Source: Telmatospirillum sp. (GTDB lineage: Bacteria; Pseudomonadota; Alphaproteobacteria; CACIAM-22H2). From it: a stretch of DNA of 64,000 bases. Location of the stretch: NCBI GenBank assembly GCA_020248985.1, contig JADCGL010000022.1, positions 62,001-126,000 of the forward strand, in the 5' to 3' direction. Position 1 is the first letter of the stretch. Each line of letters begins with the position of its first letter. The notes under the pieces are model-generated. The model searched no databases and was not told the DNA's origin. It saw only the letters and a list, made by a program, of their open reading frames with translations. Below are positions 54,357-63,185 of this stretch, piece after piece. The translations under genes and the position numbers were made by a program.

Positions 54357-55961
54357 TCAGCGCGTCACGATACGTCCGTCGGTCGGCACCCGCACCGGCG
54401 AATTGGCGCGGACAAAGGCGGCCAGGGCATCGTCGAGGCCCGGGCCGAAATCGTAGGGGTCGATGGCGCGGTCGCGCAGCACGGTGTAGCCGTCGCCGCC
54501 GCGGCGCATGAAGTCGTTCGTGGCAATTACATAGGTCGCGTTCGGATCGAAAGCACCGTAGCTGCCGTCGGCTCGGCGCAATTCGACCAAGACGATGCGG
54601 CTGCCGACAGGCCGCGAAACGTCCCACGTGTAGCGCACGCCCGCGACCTGCGGGAAACGTCCGCCGCCTTGGGCCACCTGCGACACGCCGTTTTCGAGTG
54701 CTGCCACGAAATCGCTGCCCTTGAGCTTCAGCGTGGCGACCGAGTTCTGGAACGGCAACGTGGTGAGCACGGCCCCCAAACGGATTTCGCCGGCCGCAAT
54801 GCCGGCACGCAGGCCGCCGCCGTTCTGGAGTGCGATCTGCGTGCCCTGGCCGCGCGTGGCGGCGAGCATCGCTTCGGCCACAAGATTGCCGAGCGCGCAT
54901 TCGCGGGCCCGGCAGCCATCGAGCGTGTAGGCGATGGCGCCCTGGCCGACAAGCGTTTCGCGCACTTGGGCAAGCGGCCCGTCGAGCCGGTCGATCGTCG
55001 CCTGGATGGCCGCATGCGGCACGACCGATTGCGGGATCAGGATCGTGTTGCCCGTCGCCGCCACGACATTGCCGGCCGCATCGAAATCGAGATCCAAGCG
55101 ACCGACATGGCGCGAATAGGCACCCGCCTGCACGATCGGCACGTCGCGGCCCGAGGGGCTCTTGACGAGCGTGGGATAGGGGCCTTCCGCACCCTCGATG
55201 CCGTTGCCGAGCAGCGTGTGCGAGTGGCCGCCGACGATGGCGTCGATGCCGTCCACTGCAGCCGCAACCTCGCGGTCGCGCGGCAAGCCCAGATGCGAGA
55301 GCAGCACAATGTGCGAAACGCCGTCGGCCTTGAGCTTGGCGACCAGCGGGCGCAGCACGTCCTCGGCCTTTGCGAAGCGCAGACGCGGCCCCGGCGACGC
55401 GATTTCGGGCGTGTCTTCGGTCGTGGCGCCCACGACCGCGATCTTCACGCCGGCGCGCGTCAGCACGATATGGCTTTTGAACAGGTCCCGCAGCACGGGC
55501 TCGGTGCCGGCGTCGATATTGGCCGACAGCACGGGAAAGCGTGCAGCGCGCAGGAAGCGCGCGAAGTTCTCCGGGCCGTCGTCGAATTCGTGGTTGCCGA
55601 TGGCCATCGCATCGTAGCCGACCTGGCTCATCACTTCGAGTTCAGCCGAGCCTTTATAGTGGCTGTAGAACAGAGAGCCCTGGAACTGGTCGCCCGCATC
55701 GAGCGTGAGGACCTGGCGGCCGGCCACTTCGGCCGCCGTCTTCTGGGTCTGCAGCGTGGTCGCCACGCGCGCCATGCCGCCGAAGCAGCGGTTCTGCGCC
55801 GCGTCCTGCGCCGAACACGTGCTGCTCTGCGCATTGACCGGCTGCAGACGCGAATGGATGTCGTTGTTGTGCAGGATGGTGAGCTTGAGCGGGGCCGGCG
55901 GTTCGCCCGCGCAGGCCGCAAGGCCCAATGCCGTCAGGGCTGCAAACAGGATCTTGCGCAT
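54357..55961 (-). CDS. 5'-nucleotidase/metallophosphatase lipoprotein (UshA family)
   Basis: A 534-residue periplasmic nucleotidase. The signal ends in a lipobox LAAC with Cys17. The N-terminal metallophosphatase domain has LTILHNNDIHSR (metal Asp/His), LDAGDQFQGSLF, AIGNHEFDDG and GGHSHTLL. The C-terminal 5'-nucleotidase domain has ALQNGGGLRAGIAAGEIRLG and TLPFQNSVATLKLKG. It probably hydrolyses extracellular nucleotides for phosphate or nucleoside salvage. It lies 36 nt upstream of the DLH gene and 18 nt downstream of cobT, all on the minus strand. Confidence 0.93.
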   Translation of the reverse strand: MRKILFAALTALGLAACAGEPPAPLKLTILHNNDIHSRLQPVNAQSSTCSAQDAAQNRCFGGMARVATTLQTQKTAAEVAGRQVLTLDAGDQFQGSLFYSHYKGSAELEVMSQVGYDAMAIGNHEFDDGPENFARFLRAARFPVLSANIDAGTEPVLRDLFKSHIVLTRAGVKIAVVGATTEDTPEIASPGPRLRFAKAEDVLRPLVAKLKADGVSHIVLLSHLGLPRDREVAAAVDGIDAIVGGHSHTLLGNGIEGAEGPYPTLVKSPSGRDVPIVQAGAYSRHVGRLDLDFDAAGNVVAATGNTILIPQSVVPHAAIQATIDRLDGPLAQVRETLVGQGAIAYTLDGCRARECALGNLVAEAMLAATRGQGTQIALQNGGGLRAGIAAGEIRLGAVLTTLPFQNSVATLKLKGSDFVAALENGVSQVAQGGGRFPQVAGVRYTWDVSRPVGSRIVLVELRRADGSYGAFDPNATYVIATNDFMRRGGDGYTVLRDRAIDPYDFGPGLDDALAAFVRANSPVRVPTDGRIVTR

Positions 55962-55979
55962 GGAACTCTTCCCCCGAGA

Positions 55980-57842
55980 TTAAGCGCGACGCCGACCCTG
56001 CGGGGCTGCGTCTTCTTCGAACAGTTCGGCCAGTTTTTCCATCACCGTGCCACCGAGCTGCTCGGCATCCACGATCGTGACCGCGCGCTTGTAGTAGCGC
56101 GTCACGTCGTGGCCGATGCCGATGGCCAGCAGTTCGACCGGCGAGCGGTTCTCCACGTATTCGATGGCTTCGCGCAGATGGCGCTCGAGATAGTTGCCGG
56201 GATTGACCGACAACGTCGAATCGTCGACGGGCGCCCCGTCCGAAATCACCATCAGGATCTTGCGCTGCTCGGGACGTGCGATGAGGCGGCTATGCGCCCA
56301 CAAGAGCGCTTCGCCGTCGATATTCTCTTTGAGCAGACCCTCGCGCAGCATGAGGCCGAGCGATTTGCGCGCACGGCGCCAGGGCGCATCAGCCCCCTTG
56401 TAGACGATGTGGCGCAGATCGTTGAGGCGGCCGGGATTGGCCGACTTGCCACCCTGCAGCCAGCGCTCGCGGCTCTGCCCGCCCTTCCAGGCGCGCGTGG
56501 TGAAGCCGAGGATCTCGACCTTGACCGCACAGCGCTCGAGCGTGCGCGCCAGAATGTCGGCCGACATGGCCGCGACCGTGATCGGCCGGCCGCGCATAGA
56601 ACCCGAATTGTCGATCAGCAGCGACACGACCGTGTCGCGGAATTTGGTGTCGAGCTCGCGCTTGTAGGACAGCGAATAGGCCGGATTGGCGACGACGCGC
56701 GCCAGCCGTGCGGCATCGAGCATGCCTTCTTCGAGATCGAACTCCCACGCCCGGTTCTGGCGCGCGAGCAGGCGGCGCTGCAGCCGGTTGGCAAGGCGCG
56801 CGATGACGCCCTGCAGATGGCTCAATTGCTGGTCGAGATGGGCGCGTAAGCGCGTGAGCTCGTCGGCGTCGCACAAAGCGTCGGCCTCGACGATCTCGTC
56901 GAACTCGGTCGTGTAGGCGCGGTACATCGGCTGGTCGGTCGAATTGCGCCCGTCCTGCGGCGGCCGTGCGCGCTTGCCGGGCCGCTCGGGCCCGTCCTCG
57001 CCCATGCCGTCGCTGTCGTCGCCTTCCTGCTCCTCGCCCTCGCCTTCGCCGCCGTCTTCACCGGCCGCCTCGCGGGTTTCGGAGCCTTGCATGGCTTCGG
57101 CCTGCGAGGTGTCGCCGCTGTCTTCGGCTTCGCCCGACTTCTGGCCGTCGTCGTCCTTCTCGCCCTCTTGGCTCTGGTCGTCGTCGGCCTCGGTCGACTG
57201 GCCTTCTTCTTCGCCGAGTTCGAGATCGGCGATCAGCTTGCGCGCGGTTTCGGCGAAGGCCGCCTGGTCGTCGAGACTGCGCGCCAGATCGACGAGATCG
57301 GCGCCGGTCTTGGTCTCGATCCACGGGCGCCACAGATCGACCATGCGCCGGGCGGCTTCCGGCGGCTGGCGGCCCGTGAAGGCCTCGCGCGCCAGCAGCG
57401 ACAGCGCATCGACGAGCGGGGCCGATTCGCGGTCGGCAATGCGCGCATAGCCCGCCTGGCGGCAGCGCTCGTCCAACGCGGCCCCCAGATTGTCGGCGAC
57501 ACCGGCCATATGGCGCGCACCGAGGGCTTCGCAGCGCGCCTGTTCGACCGCGTCGTAGATGGCACGGCCCATCGCCCCTTGCGGCTGGCGCTTGGCATGC
57601 ACGGCGGCATTGTGGTGGCGCTGCTTGAGCGCAATCGCATCCGCCTCGCCGCGTACGATCGCGACTTCGCCCGGCGGCAGGTCGCGCGCGGGCTGCGGCA
57701 GCAGCGCTTCGGTGCCGCGCAGATTGGCGGGCTCGGCCGAAAATGCGACGGTAAGCTCCGGCACGCCCGCGATCGCGCGCACCGCCGCCGCCGTCGCCTG
57801 GCGAAAGCGCTCGACCGGACCTTCGTTGTTGCGTTGGGCCAT
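55980..57842 (-). CDS. cobT: Cobaltochelatase subunit CobT
   Basis: Large accessory subunit of the aerobic, ATP-dependent cobaltochelatase that inserts cobalt into hydrogenobyrinic acid a,c-diamide. The 620-residue protein has an N-terminal domain, a very acidic low-complexity region (about 205-310, [16 protein letters not shown] and similar) and a C-terminal VWA domain with [13 protein letters not shown] (Asp411). The ATG at 57842 ([16 protein letters not shown]) is the family start; 17 upstream codons are open. CobS lies 19 nt upstream. CobN is not in the window. Confidence 0.96.
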   Translation of the reverse strand: MAQRNNEGPVERFRQATAAAVRAIAGVPELTVAFSAEPANLRGTEALLPQPARDLPPGEVAIVRGEADAIALKQRHHNAAVHAKRQPQGAMGRAIYDAVEQARCEALGARHMAGVADNLGAALDERCRQAGYARIADRESAPLVDALSLLAREAFTGRQPPEAARRMVDLWRPWIETKTGADLVDLARSLDDQAAFAETARKLIADLELGEEEGQSTEADDDQSQEGEKDDDGQKSGEAEDSGDTSQAEAMQGSETREAAGEDGGEGEGEEQEGDDSDGMGEDGPERPGKRARPPQDGRNSTDQPMYRAYTTEFDEIVEADALCDADELTRLRAHLDQQLSHLQGVIARLANRLQRRLLARQNRAWEFDLEEGMLDAARLARVVANPAYSLSYKRELDTKFRDTVVSLLIDNSGSMRGRPITVAAMSADILARTLERCAVKVEILGFTTRAWKGGQSRERWLQGGKSANPGRLNDLRHIVYKGADAPWRRARKSLGLMLREGLLKENIDGEALLWAHSRLIARPEQRKILMVISDGAPVDDSTLSVNPGNYLERHLREAIEYVENRSPVELLAIGIGHDVTRYYKRAVTIVDAEQLGGTVMEKLAELFEEDAAPQGRRRA

Positions 57843-57861
57843 CAGGCGACCAGCTGCAAGC

Positions 57862-58878
57862 TTAGCCGGCCTTGCGCACGGCAAGCCCCGCACCGCCCGG
57901 CAACTCGACGCCGAAGCAGCGCTGGTAGTATTCGGCCACGGTCTGGCGCTCGACTTCGTCGCATTTGTTGAGGAAGGTCACCCGGAACGCGAACGCGACG
58001 TCGCCGAAGATGCGCGCATTCTCGGCCCAGGTGATGACCGTGCGCGGGCTCATCACGGTCGAGATGTCGCCGGCCATGAAGCCGGCGCGCGTGAGGTCGG
58101 CGAGAGCCACCATGGCGGCCACGATGTCGCGGCCTTCCTTGCTGTCGTAGCCTTGGCTCTTGGCGAGCACGATGCGCGTCTCTTCGTCGTGCGGCAGATA
58201 GTTCAGCGTCGTCACGATGTTCCAGCGGTCCATCTGGCCCTGGTTGATCTGCTGGGTGCCGTGATAGAGGCCGGTCGTGTCGCCGAGGCCGACGGTGTTG
58301 GCCGTCGCGAACAGACGGAACGCCGGATGCGGGCGCAGCACGCGGTTCTGGTCGAGCAGCGTGAGCTTGCCGTCGAGTTCGAGCACGCGCTGGATCACGA
58401 ACATCACGTCGGCGCGGCCGGCGTCGTATTCGTCGAACACGAGGGCCACGGGATGCTGCAGCGCCCAGGGCAGCAGACCTTCGCGGAACTCGGTGATCTG
58501 CTTGCCGTCGCGCACGACGATGGCGTCGCGGCCGACGAGATCGATGCGGCTGATATGGCTGTCGAGATTGATGCGGATGCACGGCCAGTTGAGGCGGGCG
58601 GCAACCTGCTCGATATGCGTCGATTTGCCCGTGCCGTGATAGCCCTGCACCATCACGCGGCGGTTGAAGGCGAAGCCGGCCAGGATCGCGAGCGTGGTTT
58701 CCTTGTCGAAACGGTAATTGTCGTCGCGGTCCGGAACATGGTCGGTCGGCGCGGTCGAAAAGGCGGGCACTTCGAGGTCGGAATCGATGCCGAAGACCTC
58801 CCGGACTTTGACCTTGATGTCGGGCACGCGGGTGTGGAGGTCGGCATGCAGCGGGGCAGACGCGATCGCAGGGGACAT
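57862..58878 (-). CDS. cobS: Cobaltochelatase subunit CobS (MoxR-type AAA+ ATPase)
   Basis: AAA+ motor of the CobN-CobS-CobT cobaltochelatase, 338 residues. It starts with [26 protein letters not shown], the CobS N-terminal signature. Walker A is GYHGTGKST (79-87), Walker [11 protein letters not shown] (145-154), and the sensor segments are [10 protein letters not shown] and [16 protein letters not shown]. Length is normal. The ATG at 58878 is the family start; the frame is open far upstream through the J-domain gene. It partners with CobT just downstream. Confidence 0.97.
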   Translation of the reverse strand: MSPAIASAPLHADLHTRVPDIKVKVREVFGIDSDLEVPAFSTAPTDHVPDRDDNYRFDKETTLAILAGFAFNRRVMVQGYHGTGKSTHIEQVAARLNWPCIRINLDSHISRIDLVGRDAIVVRDGKQITEFREGLLPWALQHPVALVFDEYDAGRADVMFVIQRVLELDGKLTLLDQNRVLRPHPAFRLFATANTVGLGDTTGLYHGTQQINQGQMDRWNIVTTLNYLPHDEETRIVLAKSQGYDSKEGRDIVAAMVALADLTRAGFMAGDISTVMSPRTVITWAENARIFGDVAFAFRVTFLNKCDEVERQTVAEYYQRCFGVELPGGAGLAVRKAG

Positions 58879-58946
58879 GTGGTTGGCAACTCCGGACAGG
58901 GCGAATTCGGGCGGCGTGCGAAGCAAGATAGAGCGGGCCGCTTGGG

Positions 58947-59558
58947 TTACGAGCGGGCCGTCTGTTTTGCGATCTGCGCCTTCAGGACGGTGTAGGCCTG
59001 ATTGATGGATTTTAGACGTTCTTCCGCCGCCTTGTCGCCCCCGTTCGCGTCCGGATGATGGCGTTTGACGAGCGACTTGTATCGAGACTTTATCTGGTCG
59101 AACGTAGCGTCCCAATCGAGCTCGAGCAGGGCCAGAGCCTCCTCGACCGGCCCGACCGGGCGCTGTTTGCGCGGCTCGGGTTTGGCATGCGCCTCGAAAC
59201 CCGGGATTTCGCCGTCGGCAAACCAGCGCCGCATGGCCTCTTCGAGGGCCTCGGTGCGTCCGAGCGGTGCCCGGGCACGCTTGCCGACCCCCATCGGCCA
59301 GGTCGGGCGGCGGCCGATCACGTCCGCCCGACGCTCGCGCTCCAACGTGTCGGCATCGACCCCTTTGTAGAAGTCCCAGGAGGCATTGTATTCGCGCACA
59401 TGCGCAAGGCAGAACCAATAGAAATCGTTGAGTTTTTTGCGGTCTTTGGGCGCGCGATAAGCGCCCTGTTCGGCACAGCCAGAATGGTCGCAAACGCGCG
59501 GCGCCGATCGTGGATCGGTCTGGGGCCTGTCGTAGGGGCGGGTGCGCGCGCGTGCCAT
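58947..59558 (-). CDS. J-domain protein linked to cobS
   Basis: A 203-residue protein with a C-terminal J domain (about 140-200) that keeps the HPD motif (168-170) needed to stimulate DnaK. The N-terminal half has a [18 protein letters not shown] segment with CxxxxC-like cysteines and [18 protein letters not shown], a pattern I know from DnaJ-like proteins next to bolA and cobS in alphaproteobacteria. The client is unknown; assembly of cobaltochelatase or iron-sulfur proteins is possible. It lies 68 nt upstream of cobS on the same strand. Confidence 0.9.
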   Translation of the reverse strand: MARARTRPYDRPQTDPRSAPRVCDHSGCAEQGAYRAPKDRKKLNDFYWFCLAHVREYNASWDFYKGVDADTLERERRADVIGRRPTWPMGVGKRARAPLGRTEALEEAMRRWFADGEIPGFEAHAKPEPRKQRPVGPVEEALALLELDWDATFDQIKSRYKSLVKRHHPDANGGDKAAEERLKSINQAYTVLKAQIAKQTARS

Positions 59559-59674
59559 AACCAGGGAGTATGGCCGACGATTGCCGGTTCAACAAGAACA
59601 GGGCGGCAAAATTCGGGCCCCAAGCCCGATCCAAAGCAAGTTCGACAATATTTCAATAAAACGTCGGCATCTCT

Positions 59675-59687
59675 GGCCAATTTGGCC
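59675..59687. promoter_or_regulatory. GGCCAA-T-TTGGCC inverted repeat in a divergent gap
   Basis: A perfect 6-bp inverted repeat with one central base lies in the 186-nt gap between the J-domain gene (minus) and the small hypothetical gene (plus). The surrounding 100 nt are AT-rich compared with the window (TTTCAATAAAA, ATCATATTTCG), as expected for a promoter region. It could be a regulator site; no regulator gene is adjacent. Confidence 0.3.
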
Positions 59688-59744
59688 TATTGGCACTACA
59701 ATCATATTTCGTAGAAGCGTGAATTTCTTGAGGCTGCAGCGAAA

Positions 59745-60131
59745 ATGGCAAGCGAGTATCGCTTGATTTTCTTCGATCAGAATGAATTGTGCCGCGCCTT
59801 GATCGAATACAACAGGCAGCGTCGCACGCCGTTTCCGCCGGGCAATTTGCGCAAGGTGGTGATCGGCCGCAGTGCGCTCACCGTCACGATCCAGGTCGAT
59901 CCCGACAAGGGTGGGGCGACGGAGCAGGTCACGTTCGACACGCCCTCGATCGCTGCGGCCCTGATCATGTTCTGCAAAGAGCGCAAAATTCCGCTGCCGG
60001 CCAAATCGTCGAAGGAAATGCGCGTGGTGGCCGACCGGCTGTGCATGCTGATCCGCACCAAGGGCACGCCCGCCGAAGCCGCCATCGCGGTCGAATATAC
60101 CGGCAAAATCGTCGCGACGGCCGCGGCCTAA
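59745..60131 (+). CDS. Hypothetical protein, 128 residues
   Basis: Not recognised. The soluble 128-residue protein opens MASEYRLIFFDQNELCRALIEYNRQRRTPFPPG, followed by a predicted strand pair (KVVIGRSALTVTIQVD), a helix (SIAAALIMFCKERKIPLPAK) and a C-terminal helix-rich part. There is no signal peptide or membrane segment. Normal codon use and its own AT-rich upstream region support it as real. It converges with the hydratase gene with a 4-nt overlap. A small regulatory or adaptor role is possible. Confidence 0.7.
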   Translation: MASEYRLIFFDQNELCRALIEYNRQRRTPFPPGNLRKVVIGRSALTVTIQVDPDKGGATEQVTFDTPSIAAALIMFCKERKIPLPAKSSKEMRVVADRLCMLIRTKGTPAEAAIAVEYTGKIVATAAA

Positions 60132-60928
60132 GCCGCGAAGACCGCCTGCGCCTGCTGGATCAGCCGCCCGTCGGAAGCGCGCACCCAGAAATTTCCGCCG
60201 GCCTTGCCGCACAGCGCAAAATCTTCGCCGTCGAACAACGGGGCGGCACCGCGAAAGGCGAAACGTTTGAGCGTGGCCCCGCCCGCACGTTCGGCAAATC
60301 CCTGCAGCAAAGTCGCCAAAAGCGGTCCGTGCACGACGAGGCCCGGATAGGCCTCGACTTGCGTGGCGTAAGCACGGTCGTAATGGATGCGATGGCCGTT
60401 GAACGTGACGGCCGAATAGCGGAACAGCAGCACGGCATCGGCGCGCATATTCTGCGACCAGTCTTCGTCGCACGGGGCGGGCACCGATGCCGCCGCCGGC
60501 CCGATATCGCGATAGACAATGTCGTGCGTTTCTTCGAGGCACAGCGTGCCATCGACGTCGATCGCGTGATCGACCGCCACGAAAACCAGATCGCCCGTTC
60601 GCCCGCGTTTACGCACCACGCTGCGGATCGTCGAGCGGCGCGTGGCGGCCGCCCCGATCGGGATGGGTGCATGGAAGCGCAGATCCCCGCCCGCCCACAT
60701 GCGCCGCTGCAAGGCCACCGGCGGCAGAAAACCGCCGCGTGCCGGATGCCCGTCGGGCCCCAGCATCGAGGCCTTGGCGGCCGGATTGAAAAACGCCCAA
60801 TGCCAGCCCGGCGGCAGAAAATCGGCGGGCGGGTCGCGGTCGAGACAGGCAGCAAGTTCGGCCACGCGCGTTGCGTCGATCCGCGTTTCGCGCGTTTCCG
60901 TACGGCCGATCCAATCGGCTTCGTTCAT
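60128..60928 (-). CDS. FAS1-like/MaoC-type hydratase (mesaconyl-C4-CoA hydratase-like)
   Basis: A 266-residue double-hotdog protein of the HTD2/FAS1-type dehydratase family. It has HWAFFNPAAKASMLGPDGHPARGGFLPP, the WAGGDLRFHAPI strand, NMRADAVLLFRYSAVTFNGHRIHYDRAYA with the catalytic Asp/His of the hydratase-2 motif, and EAYPGLVVHGPLLATLL. Characterised relatives hydrate mesaconyl-C4-CoA or itaconyl-CoA. The substrate here is unproven. The ATG at 60928 overlaps the CoA-transferase stop (ATGA), so it belongs to the four-gene operon. Confidence 0.85.
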   Translation of the reverse strand: MNEADWIGRTETRETRIDATRVAELAACLDRDPPADFLPPGWHWAFFNPAAKASMLGPDGHPARGGFLPPVALQRRMWAGGDLRFHAPIPIGAAATRRSTIRSVVRKRGRTGDLVFVAVDHAIDVDGTLCLEETHDIVYRDIGPAAASVPAPCDEDWSQNMRADAVLLFRYSAVTFNGHRIHYDRAYATQVEAYPGLVVHGPLLATLLQGFAERAGGATLKRFAFRGAAPLFDGEDFALCGKAGGNFWVRASDGRLIQQAQAVFAA

Positions 60929-62040
60929 CCAAACTCCGCGCGCAAAGCGGCATTGTGCTGGCCCAAGGCGGGGACAGGCCGCAACGGCCGGTCGCGCACA
61001 CCGTCCACGATCGGCGGCGGGGCCGGGAGTGCCACAGGCCCCGCCGGCGTTTCGACCGCCACGCGCCGCAATTGCGGATGGGCCGAGAAGCGTGCCACGT
61101 CGTTGACCTCGCCGAACGCGATCTTCGCGCTGTCGAGCAAGGAAACAAGATCGGCGCGCGTGTGTTTGGCGAAAAAAGCGGCGATGTGCGCATCGAGCGC
61201 TGTGCGATTCGTCACGCGCAGAATATTCGTGGCGAACTGCGGCAACGACGTTTCGCCCAAAACGCCCGCGCAGAAATCCCGCCATTCGCGGTCGTTCTGG
61301 ATCGAGATCAGAATCGCCGCTCCGTCCGCACTGGCAAACGCGCTGTAGGGGGCGACGGACGGATGTTTGAGCCCCACGCGCGTCGGTGCTTTGCCGGCAT
61401 AGTCGAAATGCAGCAGCGGGACCGCCATCCAATCGGCCATGCCGTCGAACAGCGACACTTCGATCGTAGCACCTTCGCCGGTGCGCCCGCGCCGAATCAA
61501 CGCTTCGAGCACGGCTTGATGCGCATACATGCCGGCCGCAATGTCGCACACCGACACGCCGACGCGCGCGGGCGCATCGGCACTGCCGGTGATCGACGCC
61601 AAACCGGTTTCGGCCTGCACGAGCATGTCGTAGCTCTTGCGCTGCGCATACGGCCCGTCGGCCCCGTAGCCGGAGATGTCGACGCAGATCAGTTTCGGAT
61701 AGAGCTTGCGCAACTCCGCGCTGCCGAAACCGGCGCGCGCAGCCGCCCCGGGCATTAGGTTCTGCACGAACACGTCGGCCTTGGCCAACATGCGATGCAG
61801 GAGGGCCGCGTCGTCCACGTTCTTGATGTCGGCGACGAGCGATTCCTTGCCGCGATTGAGCCACACGAAATAGCTCGCCTGGCCTTTGACGGCCGCATCG
61901 TAGCCGCGCGCGAAATCGCCTTCGGGCCGCTCGATCTTGACCACGCGCGCACCCGCATCGGCCAAGCGCGACGTGCAATAGGGCGCTGCCACCGCCTGTT
62001 CGAGGGCGAGAACGAACATCCCTTCAAGCGCACCCGCCAT
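60925..62040 (-). CDS. Family III CoA transferase (CaiB/BaiF type)
   Basis: A 371-residue CoA transferase. The N-terminal VLALEQAVAAPYCTSRLADAGARVVKIERPEGDFAR and DIKNVDDAALLHRMLAKADVFVQN are family marks. The catalytic aspartate lies in KSYDMLVQAETGL, and GVSVCDIAAGMYAHQAVLEAL follows. Family III enzymes move CoA between dicarboxylic or branched acids. The ATG at 62040 overlaps the dehydrogenase stop by one base (TGATG). With the hydratase it would activate an unsaturated or hydroxy acid. Confidence 0.94.
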   Translation of the reverse strand: MAGALEGMFVLALEQAVAAPYCTSRLADAGARVVKIERPEGDFARGYDAAVKGQASYFVWLNRGKESLVADIKNVDDAALLHRMLAKADVFVQNLMPGAAARAGFGSAELRKLYPKLICVDISGYGADGPYAQRKSYDMLVQAETGLASITGSADAPARVGVSVCDIAAGMYAHQAVLEALIRRGRTGEGATIEVSLFDGMADWMAVPLLHFDYAGKAPTRVGLKHPSVAPYSAFASADGAAILISIQNDREWRDFCAGVLGETSLPQFATNILRVTNRTALDAHIAAFFAKHTRADLVSLLDSAKIAFGEVNDVARFSAHPQLRRVAVETPAGPVALPAPPPIVDGVRDRPLRPVPALGQHNAALRAEFG

Positions 62041-63185
62041 CAGAACGACCTCGGCAAGCCCAGCACATGCTCGGCGATGTAGGACAGAACGAGATTGGTC
62101 GAGATGGGCGCGACTTGGTAGAGCCGCGTCTCGCGGAATTTGCGCTCGACGTCGTATTCCTCGGCAAAGCCGAAGCCGCCATGCGTCTGCAGGCACGCTT
62201 CGCCCGCCTGCCACGACGCGTCGGCCGCCAGCATCTTGGCCATGTTGGCCTCGGCCCCGCAGGGTTCACCCGCCTCGTAGAGCCGGATCGCTTCGTGCAC
62301 CATCAATTCCGCACTGCGCATCGCGGCGTAGGCTTTGGCGATCGGGAACTGCACGCCCTGGTTCTGGCCGATCGGGCGGCCGAACACGCGGCGCGATTTG
62401 GCGTAGGCCGAAGCCGTCTCGACGAACCAGCGCGCATCGCCGATACATTCGGCGGCGATCAGAATGCGCTCGGCATTCATGCCGTCCAGAATGTAGCGAA
62501 AGCCTTTTCCTTCCTCGCCGATGCGATTCTCGGCCGGGATTTCGACATTGTCGAAAAACACTTCCGTCGTCGCATGGTTCAGCATCGCGCGCAGCGGCCT
62601 TATGGCGAGACCCTTGGCGCCGCGCATGTCGAGCACGAAGACGGAAAGCCCGTCGGTCTTTTTGGCAGTCGTATCCTTGGGTGCCGTGCGCGCGAGCAGC
62701 AGCATCAGATCCGAATGTTCGGCCCGGCTCGTCCACACTTTTTGGCCGTTCACGACATACACGTCGCCGCGCCGCTCGGCCGTGGTGCGGATGGCCGAGG
62801 TGTCGCTGCCCGCATCGGGCTCGGTCACGCCGAAGGCCTGCAGGCGCAGCGCTCCCGAAGCAATGCCGGGCAGGTAAAGCTGCTTCTGTGCTGGCGAGCC
62901 GTGCCGCAGAATGGTGCCCATCGTGTACATCTGCGCGTGGCACGCGGCCCCATTGGCCCCGCTCGCGTGGATCTCTTCGAGGATCGCGGCGGCGGCCGAC
63001 AGCGGAAGCCCCGCACCCCCGTATTCTTCCGGAATGAGGGCCGCCAGCATGCCGCTGTCGGTGAGCGCTTTCACGAATGCCGTCGGATATTCGCGCGCGC
63101 GGTCGCGCGCGCGCCAATAGCTGCCGGGAAATTCGCGGCACAGCGCTTGGACGCTGGCGCGGATTTCCGCGTGGCGCGCGATCAT
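62040..63185 (-). CDS. Acyl-CoA dehydrogenase
   Basis: FAD-dependent acyl-CoA dehydrogenase, 381 residues. It has LIPEEYGGAGLPLSAAAAILEEI, LQAFGVTEPDAGSDTSAIRTTAER (FAD and substrate), VNGQKVWTSRAEHSDLMLLLART, RRVFGRPIGQNQGVQFPIA and the C-terminal LQTHGGFGFAEEYDVERKFRE with the catalytic glutamate. The size and lack of extra domains fit short- or branched-chain acyl-CoA substrates. It shares an ATGA with the upstream LDH2-type gene. Confidence 0.95.
   Translation of the reverse strand: MIARHAEIRASVQALCREFPGSYWRARDRAREYPTAFVKALTDSGMLAALIPEEYGGAGLPLSAAAAILEEIHASGANGAACHAQMYTMGTILRHGSPAQKQLYLPGIASGALRLQAFGVTEPDAGSDTSAIRTTAERRGDVYVVNGQKVWTSRAEHSDLMLLLARTAPKDTTAKKTDGLSVFVLDMRGAKGLAIRPLRAMLNHATTEVFFDNVEIPAENRIGEEGKGFRYILDGMNAERILIAAECIGDARWFVETASAYAKSRRVFGRPIGQNQGVQFPIAKAYAAMRSAELMVHEAIRLYEAGEPCGAEANMAKMLAADASWQAGEACLQTHGGFGFAEEYDVERKFRETRLYQVAPISTNLVLSYIAEHVLGLPRSF

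Noticed and set aside
55980-59744. Cobalamin riboswitch near cobS/cobT
   Set aside because: No B12-box-like sequence or suitable leader length was seen; cobS follows the J-domain gene after only 68 nt.
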